The notes under the pieces were generated by a model. The model did no database searches and had not been told where the DNA came from. It was given only the letters and a program-made list of their open reading frames with translations. A stretch of DNA of 64,000 nucleotides, from positions 1-64,000 of the forward strand of contig NZ_AP026769.1 in NCBI RefSeq assembly GCF_026000295.1. Reading direction: 5' to 3'. The translations under genes were made by a program, and so were the position numbers. Position 1 is the stretch's first letter. Each line of letters begins with the position of its first letter. Origin of the DNA: Helicobacter suis HS1. GTDB taxonomy: Bacteria > Campylobacterota > Campylobacteria > Campylobacterales > Helicobacteraceae. This document shows, in pieces, positions 47,445 to 57,629 of this stretch.

Positions 47445-47914
47445 GTGTCTATTTTTTTAAGACCCCGTTAAGTTTTCCTATGCCTTACTTGCGGCTTTGT
47501 ACCAATACAGGGGGGCTTTATAACCTAGAATTTACAAAGTCATGTTTGAAAAGCGATAAACCAGATAGCCGCATGCACGCTGTGATAGAGGCTTTAGAGG
47601 GTTATTTTGAAGGCTCTCTTAGGCGCTTCAATATTTCGCTGGTGCTTCAAGGTACTTCTTTTGAAAAACAAGTATGGCAAGCTTTAAAACAGATTCCCTA
47701 TGGACAAACAATGAGTTATCAAGAAATAGCCAAAATTCTAGGCAAACCAAAAGCTTGCCGTGCTGTAGGTCAGGCTAATCATAAAAACCCCTGCCCTCTA
47801 TTTATTCCCTGCCACCGCGTAGTACGCCAAAATGGAGATTTAGGAGGTTATGGGGGTGGGGTGGATATTAAGGCGTGGCTACTTGCACATGAAAAAAAGA
47901 ATTGCGGATTATAA
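47441..47914 (+). CDS. ogt: Methylated-DNA--protein-cysteine methyltransferase
   Basis: This suicide enzyme removes O6-methyl from guanine. The active-site motif FIPCHRVVRQNG contains the acceptor cysteine, and YGQTMSYQEIAKILGKPKAC with AVGQANHKNP are the DNA-binding helix and conserved Asn. The 157 residues are typical of the Ogt type. ATG 47441 overlaps the glcD stop (ATGA). Its 3' end overlaps the convergent small membrane gene by 6 bp. Confidence 0.93.
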   Translation: MSVYFFKTPLSFPMPYLRLCTNTGGLYNLEFTKSCLKSDKPDSRMHAVIEALEGYFEGSLRRFNISLVLQGTSFEKQVWQALKQIPYGQTMSYQEIAKILGKPKACRAVGQANHKNPCPLFIPCHRVVRQNGDLGGYGGGVDIKAWLLAHEKKNCGL

Positions 47915-48073
47915 ATTCATGTTGGGCAAAATAGTAGAGGTGTGGGCTATGAACATCACAAGCTCTACTAGCCAGATAAAGATAAAAATCCTAAAGGCGA
48001 GCTTTTCTAAGGTGGGTTTGAAGTATAAAATCCCTGCCACCCCAAGAGTAGCTAGAAAGCCCAAACATTCCAT
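47909..48073 (-). CDS. Small two-span membrane protein coupled to rplQ
   Basis: ATG 48073 overlaps the rplQ stop by one base (TAATG). The 54-residue product [20 protein letters not shown] continues to LEKLAFRIFIFIWLVELVMF and ends ILPNMNL, giving two hydrophobic segments. Tight coupling and clean codon use suggest it is real even though it is short. It would be the last gene of the ribosomal operon. I do not recognise a family. Confidence 0.7.
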   Translation of the reverse strand: MECLGFLATLGVAGILYFKPTLEKLAFRIFIFIWLVELVMFIAHTSTILPNMNL

Positions 48074-48423
48074 TATACAAAGGCAATCTTAGCCAAAGTA
48101 CAGGCATCGCCTCTGCGGATAGCACTTCTATGGATACGGGTATAGCCCCCCTTGCGATCAGTGTATTTAGGCGCTACCTCGCTGACTAGTTTATGGGTGG
48201 CTTTTTTGTGCTGGAGGGAGGCAAAGACAAAGCGGTGGGCGTTAAAATCCCCTTTGCGAGCAGTACTTACAAGTTTTTCAATAAAAGATCGCAACTCTTT
48301 AGCTTTATAAATCCCTGTTTCAATCTGGCCATGTTCAATTAAAGAGATCGCTAGATTTTTAAGTAAAGCTTTTCTGTGGGCTGAACTTCGGCCTAATTTT
48401 CTAAATCTATTTTGGTGGCGCAT
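48073..48423 (-). CDS. rplQ: 50S ribosomal protein L17
   Basis: The N-terminal [20 protein letters not shown] and the later [20 protein letters not shown] identify L17, which lies near the peptide exit. The 116 residues are normal. It overlaps the rpoA stop by one base, as in the alpha operon. Confidence 0.96.
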   Translation of the reverse strand: MRHQNRFRKLGRSSAHRKALLKNLAISLIEHGQIETGIYKAKELRSFIEKLVSTARKGDFNAHRFVFASLQHKKATHKLVSEVAPKYTDRKGGYTRIHRSAIRRGDACTLAKIAFV

Positions 48424-49433
48424 TAACTTTCCTCGCTTTTTAATTTATCAATACGGGCTTTTAAAGAGGCTTTAAACCCTTCAGGGAGTTCTTGGCCTAC
48501 GGGGTATTTGAGTTGCTCTAATTTTTCGGCGATCTCATCATAGGATTTTTTACCCAAATTTTTAATCCCTTTAAGTTCGTAAACATCCATGAGTACTAAT
48601 TCGCCAATGTATTTGATCCCCACCTTATCTAGGCAATTTAAACAACGCGCACTTAGATCTAAATCCTCAACTTTTTTAATTAACTCTTTAATTTCAAGAT
48701 TATTTTCCAAGTGGTAGGCATTTTTAGAATCACTCAAATTTGTACTAAAAATGTGCATTTGGGCATGCATGGTTTTAATGGCTTCTTGAAAGGCTTGTTT
48801 AGGATCAACCTGCCCATCGCTTTCAATCTCAAAGATCACCTTTTCAAAATTAGGGTTGCCATCTACTAGGATATTTTCAATATGATAAATCGCTTTTTTA
48901 ATAGGGGTAAAGCACGCATCTAAAGGAATGTAATCGCTAGAGATAAACCCGCGGATACTCTCAGAGGGCACATAACCCATGCCTTTTTGTATGATCAAAG
49001 AAAACCCTAGTTGCCCATCTTCATTAATGGTCGCTAAATAAGTTTCTGTATCCACCACCTCTACTTCCTCTGTTGCTAAATCCTTGCCACTTAGCTTAGC
49101 TGGACCATTGAAAGAATAATGCACCACCAACTGATCTTCTGCATTTTCTAAATTTTTGGCCACTAGACGGATATTTTTAAGATTAGCAATAAAAAGCGCT
49201 ACATCTTCGGCCATGCCCCGCACAGAGTCAAATTCATGCGCAACGCCCTCTATTTTAATCGCAATAGGGGCAAAACCCACCGAACTTTGTAATAACAAAC
49301 GGCGCAAAGGATGGGCTAGAGTGATAGCATAGCCACTTTCAAAGGCAGAAACAGAGACGCGGATACCCCTATCGCCCAACCTCTCCACACGAATATCAGT
49401 AGGGACATGGGGCGCTGTTTTAATCACCTTCAT
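48423..49433 (-). CDS. rpoA: RNA polymerase alpha subunit
   Basis: The N-terminal assembly domain has [20 protein letters not shown]. The C-terminal UP-element-binding domain has [20 protein letters not shown] and [19 protein letters not shown]. The 336 residues are close to H. pylori. It lies in the alpha operon between rpsD and rplQ, with a GGGGAGATT leader. Confidence 0.97.
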   Translation of the reverse strand: MKVIKTAPHVPTDIRVERLGDRGIRVSVSAFESGYAITLAHPLRRLLLQSSVGFAPIAIKIEGVAHEFDSVRGMAEDVALFIANLKNIRLVAKNLENAEDQLVVHYSFNGPAKLSGKDLATEEVEVVDTETYLATINEDGQLGFSLIIQKGMGYVPSESIRGFISSDYIPLDACFTPIKKAIYHIENILVDGNPNFEKVIFEIESDGQVDPKQAFQEAIKTMHAQMHIFSTNLSDSKNAYHLENNLEIKELIKKVEDLDLSARCLNCLDKVGIKYIGELVLMDVYELKGIKNLGKKSYDEIAEKLEQLKYPVGQELPEGFKASLKARIDKLKSEES

Positions 49434-49442
49434 AATCTCCCC

Positions 49443-50069
49443 CTATTTTGAATATAATTCTACAATCAGGCGCTCTTCAATAGGAATCACCACTTCCTCC
49501 CTTTGAGGATAACGGGTAAAAATCCCAAACCTTTTATCCTGATCCACATCAATCCACGCCACCATTCCTGTTTGCTTGCTAAGTTCTATAGAGCGCGCAA
49601 TTTGAGGGTTTTCCTTGCTTTTTTCAATCAGCTCAATTTTTTGCCCATGCCTAATAAAGGCTGAGGGAATATCTAAGCGTTTGCCATCTACTAGGATATG
49701 CCCATGCGTAACTAACTGACGGGCAAAGCTTCGCGTACTGGCAAAACCCATGCGGTAAACCACATTATCTAATCTGCGCTCAAGTAGACAGATTAAATTT
49801 TCCCCCGTATTACCCTCCATTCGGTTTGCCTCTTTAAAGATGGATCTAAATTGTTTTTCAGAAATCCCATACATCGCCTTAGCTTTCTGTTTTTCACGCA
49901 GTTGCAAGCCATAATCAGAGATCTTCCCACGCCTTTGTCCATGCTGACCTGGTCCATACGATCGTTTATCTAGCGCGCTTTTACCACTCAAACGGCGTTC
50001 GCCCTTTAAAGCCAGAGAAACCCCAAAACGGCGTTCTAATTTTTCAACCGCAGATCGATACCTTGCCAT
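49443..50069 (-). CDS. rpsD: 30S ribosomal protein S4
   Basis: S4 nucleates 30S assembly. The S4 RNA-binding domain is [20 protein letters not shown] followed by [18 protein letters not shown]. The N-terminus has [19 protein letters not shown] and lacks a zinc-binding cysteine set. The 208 residues are typical. Confidence 0.97.
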   Translation of the reverse strand: MARYRSAVEKLERRFGVSLALKGERRLSGKSALDKRSYGPGQHGQRRGKISDYGLQLREKQKAKAMYGISEKQFRSIFKEANRMEGNTGENLICLLERRLDNVVYRMGFASTRSFARQLVTHGHILVDGKRLDIPSAFIRHGQKIELIEKSKENPQIARSIELSKQTGMVAWIDVDQDKRFGIFTRYPQREEVVIPIEERLIVELYSK

Positions 50070-50078
50070 TCTCTCTCC

Positions 50079-50471
50079 TTATACTCTTCTTCGTTTAGGG
50101 GGGCGACAACCATTGTGGGGCAGGGGTGTGATGTCTTTAATCCATAAAACCTTAATGCCCTCAATGCTCCCTACACCTTTAATAGCAGTTTCTCGCCCAC
50201 TCCCCGGACCCTGCACCTTAATACCCACTTCTTTAATGCCATGATCTTTTGCCTTCATCATCGCATTTTCTACGGCTTGTTGGGCTGCATAGGGTGTGGA
50301 TTTTTTAGACCCCTTAAAGCCCAGTCCACCCGCTGTAGACCAGCAGATCACATTGCCCATTTCATCTGTTACCGTGATATTGGTGTTGTTAAAAGAAGCG
50401 GCGATATAGACCACTCCCCTAGCGATATTTTTCTTGACAACCTTTTTTTTGACACCCGCTCGTTTTGCCAT
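50079..50471 (-). CDS. rpsK: 30S ribosomal protein S11
   Basis: S11 lies on the 30S platform. [33 protein letters not shown] and the C-terminal [20 protein letters not shown] end are diagnostic. The 130 residues are normal. It lies between rpsM and rpsD with a 10-bp gap to each. Confidence 0.97.
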   Translation of the reverse strand: MAKRAGVKKKVVKKNIARGVVYIAASFNNTNITVTDEMGNVICWSTAGGLGFKGSKKSTPYAAQQAVENAMMKAKDHGIKEVGIKVQGPGSGRETAIKGVGSIEGIKVLWIKDITPLPHNGCRPPKRRRV

Positions 50472-50481
50472 CTATACTCCC

Positions 50482-50844
50482 TTATTTACTGCCCACGGTT
50501 TTTTTCTTACCTTTACGGGTGCGGGCGTTATTTTTTGTGGTTTGTCCACGCACAGGTAAACCCTTGCGGTGGCGAATTCCCCTGTAATTGCCCAAATCCA
50601 TTAAGGCTTTAATATCCATTTGTACTTTTTTGCGCAAATCCCCCTCCACAACATAATTAGCCTGAATTTCTTTTGTAATACTAGAAATATCATCTTCACT
50701 CAAATCATGTACTCGCTTATCTAGGGAAATATTAACCTTAGCTAAAATATCCCTTGAGCTTTTTAAACCTATACCATAAATGTAGGTTAACGCGTACTCA
50801 ATGCGTTTTTTCTTGGGTAAATCCACCCCTGCTATCCTTGCCAT
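50482..50844 (-). CDS. rpsM: 30S ribosomal protein S13
   Basis: S13 contacts the A-site finger and P-site t[43 protein letters not shown] and the basic tail [14 protein letters not shown] identify it. It begins 2 bp after the rpmJ stop. Confidence 0.97.
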   Translation of the reverse strand: MARIAGVDLPKKKRIEYALTYIYGIGLKSSRDILAKVNISLDKRVHDLSEDDISSITKEIQANYVVEGDLRKKVQMDIKALMDLGNYRGIRHRKGLPVRGQTTKNNARTRKGKKKTVGSK

Positions 50845-50846
50845 GC

Positions 50847-50960
50847 CTATCCTTGTCTTTGTTTGTGTTTGGGTGTGCTACAAATCACGCGGATCACCCC
50901 GCGCCTTTTAATGATCTTGCATTTATCACACATCTTTTTAACAGAAGGTCTTACTTTCAT
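50847..50960 (-). CDS. rpmJ: 50S ribosomal protein L36
   Basis: The 37-residue frame [20 protein letters not shown] continues [17 protein letters not shown]. It is the zinc-binding (C-x2-C...C...H) form of L36. It lies between infA and rpsM with AGGAG-type spacing before ATG 50960, the classical position at the head of the alpha operon. Confidence 0.95.
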   Translation of the reverse strand: MKVRPSVKKMCDKCKIIKRRGVIRVICSTPKHKQRQG

Positions 50961-51021
50961 TTAACAACTCCTCGTGAAAAAGGTTTAATTGTAAAAAAAT
51001 GTTAGTTATAAAACACTTAAA

Positions 51022-51240
51022 TCACTTGTAACGGAAAGTGATTCGCCCCTTATCTAAACTATAGGGCGTGAGCTCTAAACGCACTTTATCCCCTAAGGCA
51101 ATGCGGATATAATGCATGCGCATCTTGCCAGAAATCCGGCAAAGTACAACATGCTTATTATCCAGTTCCACCTTAAAAGTCGCATTAGGCAAGGTTTCAA
51201 TCACCTTTCCATCTACTTCAATCACATCATCTTTTGCCAC
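51022..51240 (-). CDS. infA: Translation initiation factor IF-1
   Basis: The 72-residue OB-fold protein [20 protein letters not shown] continues with [22 protein letters not shown]-1 blocks the A site during initiation. It follows map directly (stop and start adjacent at 51240/51241). Confidence 0.97.
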   Translation of the reverse strand: MAKDDVIEVDGKVIETLPNATFKVELDNKHVVLCRISGKMRMHYIRIALGDKVRLELTPYSLDKGRITFRYK

Positions 51241-52002
51241 TCAAACCTCCGTTAAAATCTGCGCTTTTTTATTAACCATTGCAATCGTATGCTCATAATG
51301 GCTGGTATTAAGCCCATCTACAGAAACCACACTCCAGCGATCGGCTAAAATCTTAGGCTTGCCCTCTTTTTGGCACACCATAGGTTCTAAACAAAAAACC
51401 ATTCCCTCTTTAATTTTAGGCCCCGCTTTAGCCTTGATCCCGGGGGTTAAATAATTAGGAATCTGGGGTTCTTCATGGGGTTTTTTACCTATCCCATGCC
51501 CGCAAAAATCAAACAAGGGCACAAAGCCCCGCCCTCTAATTGCATTCTCTAAAATCTGACTAAGCTCTTTAAAATGCATTCCCACCTCCAAACTTGCAAT
51601 CGCTTCATACAAACTCTCTTTAGCGCAGGCAATGAGTTTAGCATCTTTAGCGCTAGGCTCACCTATAGCAAGAGTGATGGCTGCATCGCCAAAATAGCCT
51701 TGTATCTGCGCGCCTAAATCTAAACCCACAATATCGCCCTCTTGCAAACAATAATCTGTTGGGATACCGTGAATAACGACCTCATTTACAGAAATACAAG
51801 CCGTGTTAGGAAAGCCATAAAGCCCCTTGAAAGCAGGGGTTGCGCCCATTTTATAGATGTGCTCCTCAGCTAGAGAATCTATTTCTAAAAGAGACATACC
51901 CGCGTGGATTTTTTGTGTAAGAAACTGCAGGGTTTGTCCTACCACCTCCCCTGCCTTTTTCAAAAGCGCAATTTCCTTGCTATTTCTAATGGCAATGGCC
52001 AT
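51241..52002 (-). CDS. map: Type I methionine aminopeptidase
   Basis: Map removes initiator methionine. The five metal ligands are visible in VGLDLGAQIQGYFGDAAITL, in FCGHGIGKKPHEEPQIPNY (His) and in EGMVFCLEPMV and the terminal YEHTIAMV (Glu). The 253 residues are typical. ATG 52002 overlaps the secY stop by one base. Confidence 0.97.
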   Translation of the reverse strand: MAIAIRNSKEIALLKKAGEVVGQTLQFLTQKIHAGMSLLEIDSLAEEHIYKMGATPAFKGLYGFPNTACISVNEVVIHGIPTDYCLQEGDIVGLDLGAQIQGYFGDAAITLAIGEPSAKDAKLIACAKESLYEAIASLEVGMHFKELSQILENAIRGRGFVPLFDFCGHGIGKKPHEEPQIPNYLTPGIKAKAGPKIKEGMVFCLEPMVCQKEGKPKILADRWSVVSVDGLNTSHYEHTIAMVNKKAQILTEV

Positions 52003-53261
52003 TAAAAACCTATAGCGCTTAAGGTTTTGTACTTGCCCATGTAAATCTGCGCTTCAATTTTTTTCATGGTATCAATCGCCACTTGCACCACAATAAGTAC
52101 AGCTGTGCCACCAAAATAAAAGGGTACACCCATTGCCTTAACTAAAATCCAAGGCAAAGTAGAAATAACAGCCAAATATAAAGACCCCCATAAAGTCAAA
52201 CGGCTTGCCACGGTGTTTAAAAAATTAGCCGTTCCCTCACCCGGTCTTAATCCTGCAATAAAACCCCCGTTGCGTTTAAGATTATCCGCAATGTCTTTGG
52301 AGTTAAAAACAATAGAGGAATAAAAGTAGGCAAAAAAGATAATGAGCAGAAACATTAAGACATTGTAAATATAACCATGCGGGTTAAGAAAATCTGCGAT
52401 GGCCTGCAAAATTTTATTAGAAGAGGCTTGCAAGATTGTAGAGGGGAAAACCAACAGGGCGGAGGCAAAAATAGGAGGAATCACCCCGCTTAAATTAAGC
52501 TTGATAGGAATGTAGTTCATGATGCGTTTATTTCTATTTTGCATCACCACCTTACGGGCGTAAGAAATAGGGATACGCCGTTCGGCAAGCTCAACATAGA
52601 TAATAGAAAAGATCGTGGCTAAAATGATAGCAAAGATACCAAGCAACACTAAAACATTGATCACGCCTGTGTTGACTAGATTAAAAGTACCTGCAATGGC
52701 GCTTGGAATGCCAGAGACAATGCCTGCAAAGATGATTAAGCTAATTCCATTACCTAAGCCCCTTTGGGTGATTTGCTCGCCAATCCACATTAAAAGCATT
52801 GTACCTGTGAGCATGGAAAAGGTGGAGATAAGCAAGAAAGTTTGCATAGAAATCATGATCGCCCCATTGCTCCCATGCCCGATAGAGCGCAACCCAAAGG
52901 AAACACTAATAGCCTGAATGACGGTAATGCCTATGGTAGCGTAACGCACAATTTGCATGTATTTTTGCATTCCATCGCGCTCTTTTTTCATCTTAGCTAG
53001 ATTGGGAAAAGTCGCGCTCAAAAGCTCCATAATAATGGAGGAAGTGATGTAGGGCATGATTCCTAGTGAGATAATGCTTAAACGCGAAACCGCGTTCCCA
53101 CTAAACATGTTAAACAAGCCCAGAGCATTGCTAGAGTTATGATCAAAAAAAGACTTAATGGCTGCCAGATCCACTCCCGGAATGGGCACATAGGCTAACA
53201 TTCTGTAGAGGAATAAATAGCCCAGAGTGATAAAAATCTTAGTGGCTATGGCTTTTGTCAT
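52002..53261 (-). CDS. secY: Protein translocase subunit SecY
   Basis: Ten membrane helices are predicted from the hydrophobic pattern. Signatures are YRMLAYVPIPGVDLAAIKSF, the plug and first helix GIMPYITSSIIMELLSATFP, YVELAERRIPISYARKVVMQ and the C-terminal RPGEGTANFLN. It forms the Sec channel with SecE and SecG. It overlaps rplO and map by one base each. Confidence 0.97.
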   Translation of the reverse strand: MTKAIATKIFITLGYLFLYRMLAYVPIPGVDLAAIKSFFDHNSSNALGLFNMFSGNAVSRLSIISLGIMPYITSSIIMELLSATFPNLAKMKKERDGMQKYMQIVRYATIGITVIQAISVSFGLRSIGHGSNGAIMISMQTFLLISTFSMLTGTMLLMWIGEQITQRGLGNGISLIIFAGIVSGIPSAIAGTFNLVNTGVINVLVLLGIFAIILATIFSIIYVELAERRIPISYARKVVMQNRNKRIMNYIPIKLNLSGVIPPIFASALLVFPSTILQASSNKILQAIADFLNPHGYIYNVLMFLLIIFFAYFYSSIVFNSKDIADNLKRNGGFIAGLRPGEGTANFLNTVASRLTLWGSLYLAVISTLPWILVKAMGVPFYFGGTAVLIVVQVAIDTMKKIEAQIYMGKYKTLSAIGF

Positions 53262-53665
53262 TACTTTTGTCCGCTAGTGCTAATTCTTTCATCTTGGATT
53301 CTAGCGCTGAGTTCTCTAGCCTTTGTCCCAATAAGTTTTACCTTTTTAATCGCGCTAGAAAAGGGGTGGATTTTACGGATGAGTTCTAAACTAAGAGTCT
53401 CAAGCTTAAAAATCTGTGGGTATTTGTCTACATTGATACTGTAGCTGTAGTTTTTGGTACGGCTTGTAAAACCTACCTTAGGCAAACGGCGTTGCAAAGG
53501 TTGTTGTCCGCCCTCAAAGCCCCGTTTGTGTTTATAACCTGTACGCGCACTTTGACCCTTTCCGCCTCTAGTGGAGGTTTTGCCCATTCCAGAGCCCTGC
53601 CCTCTACCCACTCTTTTAATGCTAGATACACTGCCCCTTGCGGGTTGTAAATTTTCTAATGCCAT
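53261..53665 (-). CDS. rplO: 50S ribosomal protein L15
   Basis: L15 has a glycine-rich N-terminal extension: [20 protein letters not shown] followed by [20 protein letters not shown]. The 134 residues and position before secY agree with the spc operon. Confidence 0.97.
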   Translation of the reverse strand: MALENLQPARGSVSSIKRVGRGQGSGMGKTSTRGGKGQSARTGYKHKRGFEGGQQPLQRRLPKVGFTSRTKNYSYSINVDKYPQIFKLETLSLELIRKIHPFSSAIKKVKLIGTKARELSARIQDERISTSGQK

Positions 53666-53673
53666 GCAATCTC

Positions 53674-54114
53674 CTACCCTTTGATTTTAGAAAGCGCTTC
53701 AAAAGTCGCGCGTACTACATTATAAGGGTTATTAGACCCTAAAGACTTGGTTAAAATATCTTTAATACCGGCCAATTCTATCATCGGGCGGGTAGAGCCC
53801 CCGGCAATAATGCCTGTACCCTCACTAGCTGGTTTAAGCAAAATCTTACTTGCGTTATATTTTTGCTCTATATCATGGGCGATAGTTGTACCTTTGATTT
53901 TAACCTCTATGATATTTTTAAAAGCATCATCTATAGCTTTTTTAATCGCATCGGGGACTTCTCTAGCCTTGCCAAGCCCAAAGCCTACAAGGCCGTTTTT
54001 ATTACCCACAACCACCAGCGCATTAAAACGGAAACGACGCCCGCCTTTAACAACCTTAGTAACCCGCCCGATGTTAACCACCACTTCCTGAAATTCTTCT
54101 CTATTAATTTCCAT
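53674..54114 (-). CDS. rpsE: 30S ribosomal protein S5
   Basis: S5 controls decoding accuracy. [40 protein letters not shown] and the region [20 protein letters not shown] identify it. The 146 residues match H. pylori. Confidence 0.97.
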   Translation of the reverse strand: MEINREEFQEVVVNIGRVTKVVKGGRRFRFNALVVVGNKNGLVGFGLGKAREVPDAIKKAIDDAFKNIIEVKIKGTTIAHDIEQKYNASKILLKPASEGTGIIAGGSTRPMIELAGIKDILTKSLGSNNPYNVVRATFEALSKIKG

Positions 54115-54122
54115 GCCAATCC

Positions 54123-54479
54123 TTAAAGGGCGATGTTTTGTTCGCGCAAAGTCTCTGCAAAGGCTGCCACCACGCCGTGGTATAAATACCCATTGCGATC
54201 AAAAACCACCTTTTCAATGCCTTTTTCTTTAAGCTGGATTGCAAAGTCCTGCGCGATTTTTTTGCTATCTTCTACACTCTTTCCAAGCCCTAGCTTTTTA
54301 CCATCCACATGGGCAAGCGTGATCTGCTTATCATCATCTATAGCCTGCGCATACAGATGTTTATTGGATTTAAAAATACTCACGCGGGGACGCTCTTGCG
54401 TGCCAAACACTTTAGAGCGGACGCGCTTTTTGCGTTTGAGTCTCTGGGCTTTTTTCTTTTCTAAAACATTTTTTGTCAT
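54123..54479 (-). CDS. rplR: 50S ribosomal protein L18
   Basis: L18 binds 5S r[23 protein letters not shown] and [20 protein letters not shown] are the family motifs. The 118 residues are normal. Confidence 0.96.
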   Translation of the reverse strand: MTKNVLEKKKAQRLKRKKRVRSKVFGTQERPRVSIFKSNKHLYAQAIDDDKQITLAHVDGKKLGLGKSVEDSKKIAQDFAIQLKEKGIEKVVFDRNGYLYHGVVAAFAETLREQNIAL

Positions 54480-54488
54480 CTCTATCCC

Positions 54489-55025
54489 CTATTTTTTTGC
54501 GGTTTTACCGGCTTTGCGGACTATCACTTCATTTTTATATTTAATACCCTTACCCTTGTAAGGTTCAGGGGGGCGCAAAGCGCGGATATTAGCCGCAATT
54601 TGGCCAATTTGTTGCTTGTTACTCCCCTTGATTGTGATGGTATTTTTATCCACAACAATCTCTACACCTTCTGGAATGGGGTATTTGATCGGATGGCTAA
54701 AACCTAAATTAAGTTCTAAAACCTTATGCCCTAAAGCCACTTTATAACCAACCCCATTTACCTCTAAAACCTTGCTAAAACCCTTATCCAGACCCATAAC
54801 AATATTATTTGCCAAAGCCCCATAAGTTCCCCAAAAGGCGCGATCTTGCGCGCTTTCTCCTACCGGTTCAAAGCGCAATGTATTTTCCTCTAAAAGAATT
54901 TTAACCCGCCCATGGGTTTCTAATTCCTGACTGCTCTTTTGGTTTTTAAAATGCAGGCACGATCCTGCTAAACTTACCTGTACCCCACTAGGGATAGCAA
55001 TGACTTTTTTACCAATTCTTGACAT
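54489..55025 (-). CDS. rplF: 50S ribosomal protein L6
   Basis: L6 lies near the factor-binding site. [20 protein letters not shown] begins it and [20 protein letters not shown] is the C-terminal signature. The 178 residues are standard. Confidence 0.97.
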   Translation of the reverse strand: MSRIGKKVIAIPSGVQVSLAGSCLHFKNQKSSQELETHGRVKILLEENTLRFEPVGESAQDRAFWGTYGALANNIVMGLDKGFSKVLEVNGVGYKVALGHKVLELNLGFSHPIKYPIPEGVEIVVDKNTITIKGSNKQQIGQIAANIRALRPPEPYKGKGIKYKNEVIVRKAGKTAKK

Positions 55026-55033
55026 GCCAACTC

Positions 55034-55429
55034 CTACCAGATACTACAAAGCACTTCGCCGCCTACATTTTGTTTGTAGGCTTCCTCATTCGTGATCACA
55101 CCCTTATTTGTGCTCACTACCACCACGCCATAGCCATTTTTAAACCGCTTAAGTTCGCGAGATTGTTTATACACCCGTCGCCCCGGCTTGCTTAAGCGCT
55201 TGATCTCATTAATCACCGGCCTACCCTTTTCATCATAGCTGAGTTCCACAGAAATAAAAGATTTTCCATCTTTTTCAATGAGGCGGTAGTTAGTGATAAA
55301 ACCCCGCGCCTTAAAAATTTCTAAAATGGATTCTACGATTTTGGCATAATACAGCTCGGTTACTTCCAATCTGCGCATGCTTGCGTTGCGGATACGGGTT
55401 AAAGAATCTGCCACAATATCATTTACCAT
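55034..55429 (-). CDS. rpsH: 30S ribosomal protein S8
   Basis: S8 binds central 16S rRNA and in many bacteria represses the spc operon. [20 protein letters not shown] and the C-terminal [20 protein letters not shown] are diagnostic. Confidence 0.97.
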   Translation of the reverse strand: MVNDIVADSLTRIRNASMRRLEVTELYYAKIVESILEIFKARGFITNYRLIEKDGKSFISVELSYDEKGRPVINEIKRLSKPGRRVYKQSRELKRFKNGYGVVVVSTNKGVITNEEAYKQNVGGEVLCSIW

Positions 55430-55438
55430 ACAACTCCC

Positions 55439-55624
55439 TTACCAACTGGCTTTTCTAAGGCCGGGGATTAGTCCCTCATTGCCCATTTTGCGCAAACACA
55501 CACGGCATAGCCCAAAATCTCTATAAACCGAGTGGGCACGGCCACAGATATTACAACGGGTGTAAGCCCTGACTTTAAACTTGGGTTTGCGGTGCGCCTT
55601 TGCAATGATTGATTTTTTAGCCAT
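55439..55624 (-). CDS. rpsN: 30S ribosomal protein S14, zinc-binding form
   Basis: The 61-residue protein carries two C-x2-C pairs (CNICG and CRVCL), the zinc-dependent short S14. ATG 55624 overlaps the rplE stop by one base. Confidence 0.97.
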   Translation of the reverse strand: MAKKSIIAKAHRKPKFKVRAYTRCNICGRAHSVYRDFGLCRVCLRKMGNEGLIPGLRKASW

Positions 55625-55839
55625 TAGCGTCCTTTCGCAAATGGCATTCCGAGTAGTTCTAACAACTTAAATGCCTCCTTGTCGCTATTTGTAGAAGTGA
55701 TGATTGCGATGTTAAGCCCGTGGGTTACCAAGATGTCATCATAAACAACCTCTGGGAAAATTAACTGTTCATTGAGCCCAAAGCTATAATTCCCCCGCCC
55801 ATCAAAACCATTTCTAGAAACCCCCCTAAAATCTTTCAC
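55624..55839 (-). pseudogene. rplE: 50S ribosomal protein L5, C-terminal part after an in-frame stop
   Basis: The frame from GTG 55839 reads [20 protein letters not shown] to [13 protein letters not shown], the highly conserved C-terminal third of L5. It is in the same frame as the N-terminal part, from which it is separated only by TAA CAA GGA (55848-55840). At this place other Helicobacter have, as I recall, Leu-Pro-Arg. AAGGAG overlaps the GTG and is too close to serve as its ribosome site. L5 is essential, so readthrough, reinitiation or a sequence error must be assumed. Confidence 0.85.
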
Positions 55840-55845
55840 TCCTTG

Positions 55846-56169
55846 TTAAGCAATCACAATAAGTTTTTCTAAAAAGTTATACATGATTTTATTGCGCAAA
55901 GTAACCTTTACTCCCACCGCCATTCTTTCACGGATCTTAAAACCCGCCACTGACTTTTTAGCTGTAGTGATCACCGCCTTTTGGCCGGCAATAAGTGAAA
56001 GGGTTTGGGCGATATTTTGCATGATTTTCATGTCTTTAGCATAACTACCCGCCCCCACACTGAGTACAACTTTTTCAATCTTAGGGAGTAACATGGGATT
56101 TTTAATATTTAAATCGGCTGCTAACTGTGTCTTCACTTCCTTCTCATAAAAGCTTTTCAAACCATACAT
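55846..56169 (-). pseudogene. rplE: 50S ribosomal protein L5, N-terminal part
   Basis: The 107 residues from ATG 56169 ([20 protein letters not shown], then [20 protein letters not shown] and [20 protein letters not shown]) are the first 60% of L5, which binds 5S rRNA and contacts P-site tRNA. It ends at TAA 55846-55848. The remainder follows in frame. Neighbouring ribosomal genes are all intact, which makes a true loss unlikely. Confidence 0.85.
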
Positions 56170-56172
56170 ACC

Positions 56173-56394
56173 CTACTCCTCTTCTTTTTTGACATTGGAA
56201 ATATGCATGGGCATCTCTTTGAAAACATGCCCGCCTTTAGGGTTTTCATCTGTTGGTTTAATGCTCTTTTTGACTAACTTACAGTCCTCTACAATAACCA
56301 TAGATTTTTTAGGAAAGACGGCTAAAACCTTGCCCACCTTGCCCTTATCATCTCCTGCAATCACCTTCACCATATCCTCTTTTTTAATCCGCAT
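56173..56394 (-). CDS. rplX: 50S ribosomal protein L24
   Basis: L24 begins the 50S assembly. The KOW motif [20 protein letters not shown] and the downstream [20 protein letters not shown] identify it. ATG 56394 overlaps the rplN stop by one base. Confidence 0.96.
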   Translation of the reverse strand: MRIKKEDMVKVIAGDDKGKVGKVLAVFPKKSMVIVEDCKLVKKSIKPTDENPKGGHVFKEMPMHISNVKKEEE

Positions 56395-56762
56395 TAGAGT
56401 ACCTCCGGGGCTAAAGAAATGATCTTCATAAAATTAGCGTAGCGGACTTCACGACTCACAGGTCCAAAGATGCGAGTGCCAATAGGATCGCGTTTGGCAT
56501 CTAAAATTACAGCAGCGTTATCATCAAAGCGAATCAGCGAACCATTGGGTCTTTGTACCTCTTTTTTAGTGCGCACCACAACCGCCTTGACAACCTGCCC
56601 TTTTTTCACCTTGCCATTGGGGATAGCCTTTTTCACAGAGGCCACAATCACATCTCCTACACTGGCATACCGGCGATGGCTTCCCCCTAAAACCTTAATA
56701 CACATGATTTCCTTCCCCCCGCTATTATCCGCCACCACTAATCTTGTGAAACTCTGTATCAT
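56394..56762 (-). CDS. rplN: 50S ribosomal protein L14
   Basis: [40 protein letters not shown] and [11 protein letters not shown] are the L14 signatures. The 122 residues are standard. Confidence 0.97.
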   Translation of the reverse strand: MIQSFTRLVVADNSGGKEIMCIKVLGGSHRRYASVGDVIVASVKKAIPNGKVKKGQVVKAVVVRTKKEVQRPNGSLIRFDDNAAVILDAKRDPIGTRIFGPVSREVRYANFMKIISLAPEVL

Positions 56763-56764
56763 CT

Positions 56765-57025
56765 CTACTCTCCCTTGCTCACAATTTCTTTAAGCGCAAA
56801 AGTCTTGGTTTTAGAAATAGGTTTACACTCCATAGCACTCACCACATCTCCTACTTCCGCGCTGTTTTGGACATCATCTATAGTGTACTTTTTAAAGCGT
56901 TTCACAATTTTATGGTACTTTTGGTGTACCACTTTTCTTTCCACCAAGATCACCACAGTACGGGCATCGATTCTACGCAGTACTCTACCCTGAATGACTC
57001 GTTTATGCGCTTGTTTAGACTCCAT
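56765..57025 (-). CDS. rpsQ: 30S ribosomal protein S17
   Basis: S17 is an OB-fold 16S binder. [20 protein letters not shown] and [20 protein letters not shown] match Helicobacter S17. It overlaps rpmC by 11 bp. Confidence 0.95.
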   Translation of the reverse strand: MESKQAHKRVIQGRVLRRIDARTVVILVERKVVHQKYHKIVKRFKKYTIDDVQNSAEVGDVVSAMECKPISKTKTFALKEIVSKGE

Positions 57026-57215
57026 GTTTATCCTTTAAAGCACTGATAGCTGTTGCGATGCGGGCAATATCCTTACGCAAAGCGCGGATCTGACAAGGAT
57101 TGCTTAACTGCATGGTTTTTAACTTCACACGCAACTCAAAAAGCTCTAATTTCTTATCCTTCAACAAGATTTGTAGCTCTGCTTGGCTTTTGTCTTTTAG
57201 CTCAATAAATTTCAT
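57015..57215 (-). CDS. rpmC: 50S ribosomal protein L29
   Basis: The 66-residue helical-hairpin protein has [20 protein letters not shown] and [21 protein letters not shown] choose ATG 57215 (MKFIEL), which aligns with the family. An in-frame GTG two codons earlier is an alternative. It starts inside the last codons of rplP. Confidence 0.93.
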   Translation of the reverse strand: MKFIELKDKSQAELQILLKDKKLELFELRVKLKTMQLSNPCQIRALRKDIARIATAISALKDKHGV

Positions 57216-57627
57216 TCTCACTCTCTCTAGTTACAATCTTGGTTTTGAAAGGCAACTTTCTTTGCGCTAAAGCCAAAGCCTCACGCGCTACCTCCTCCTC
57301 AATCCCTAGCATTTCATAAATGATGCGCCCGGGCTTGATATTCATCACCCACTTTTCTACAGAACCCTTCCCTTTCCCCATCCGTGTTTCTAAAGGCTTG
57401 GCAGTTAGGGGTTTGTCTGGAAATACGCGAATCCACACCTTTCCCGTTCTTTTTGTATGGCGCGTCATAGCCACCCGTGCTGCCTCTATTTGGCGCGAAT
57501 CGATGCGCCCATGCTCAACGGCTTTAATCCCAACATCGCCAAAGGCTAGGCTAGCACCGCGGGTAGACTTGCCCCGGTTGCGCCCTTTCATCTGCTTGCG
57601 GTATTTGGTTTTTTTAGGCATTAACAT
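57202..57627 (-). CDS. rplP: 50S ribosomal protein L16
   Basis: L16 positions A-site t[23 protein letters not shown] starts it, and [20 protein letters not shown] and [20 protein letters not shown] follow. The 141 residues match the family. Confidence 0.97.
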   Translation of the reverse strand: MLMPKKTKYRKQMKGRNRGKSTRGASLAFGDVGIKAVEHGRIDSRQIEAARVAMTRHTKRTGKVWIRVFPDKPLTAKPLETRMGKGKGSVEKWVMNIKPGRIIYEMLGIEEEVAREALALAQRKLPFKTKIVTRESENEIY

Positions 57628-57629
57628 GG

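Noticed and set aside
47850-48092. 80-residue plus-strand frame after ogt
   Set aside because: It lies antisense to the coupled two-span gene, begins inside ogt in another frame and has no ribosome site.
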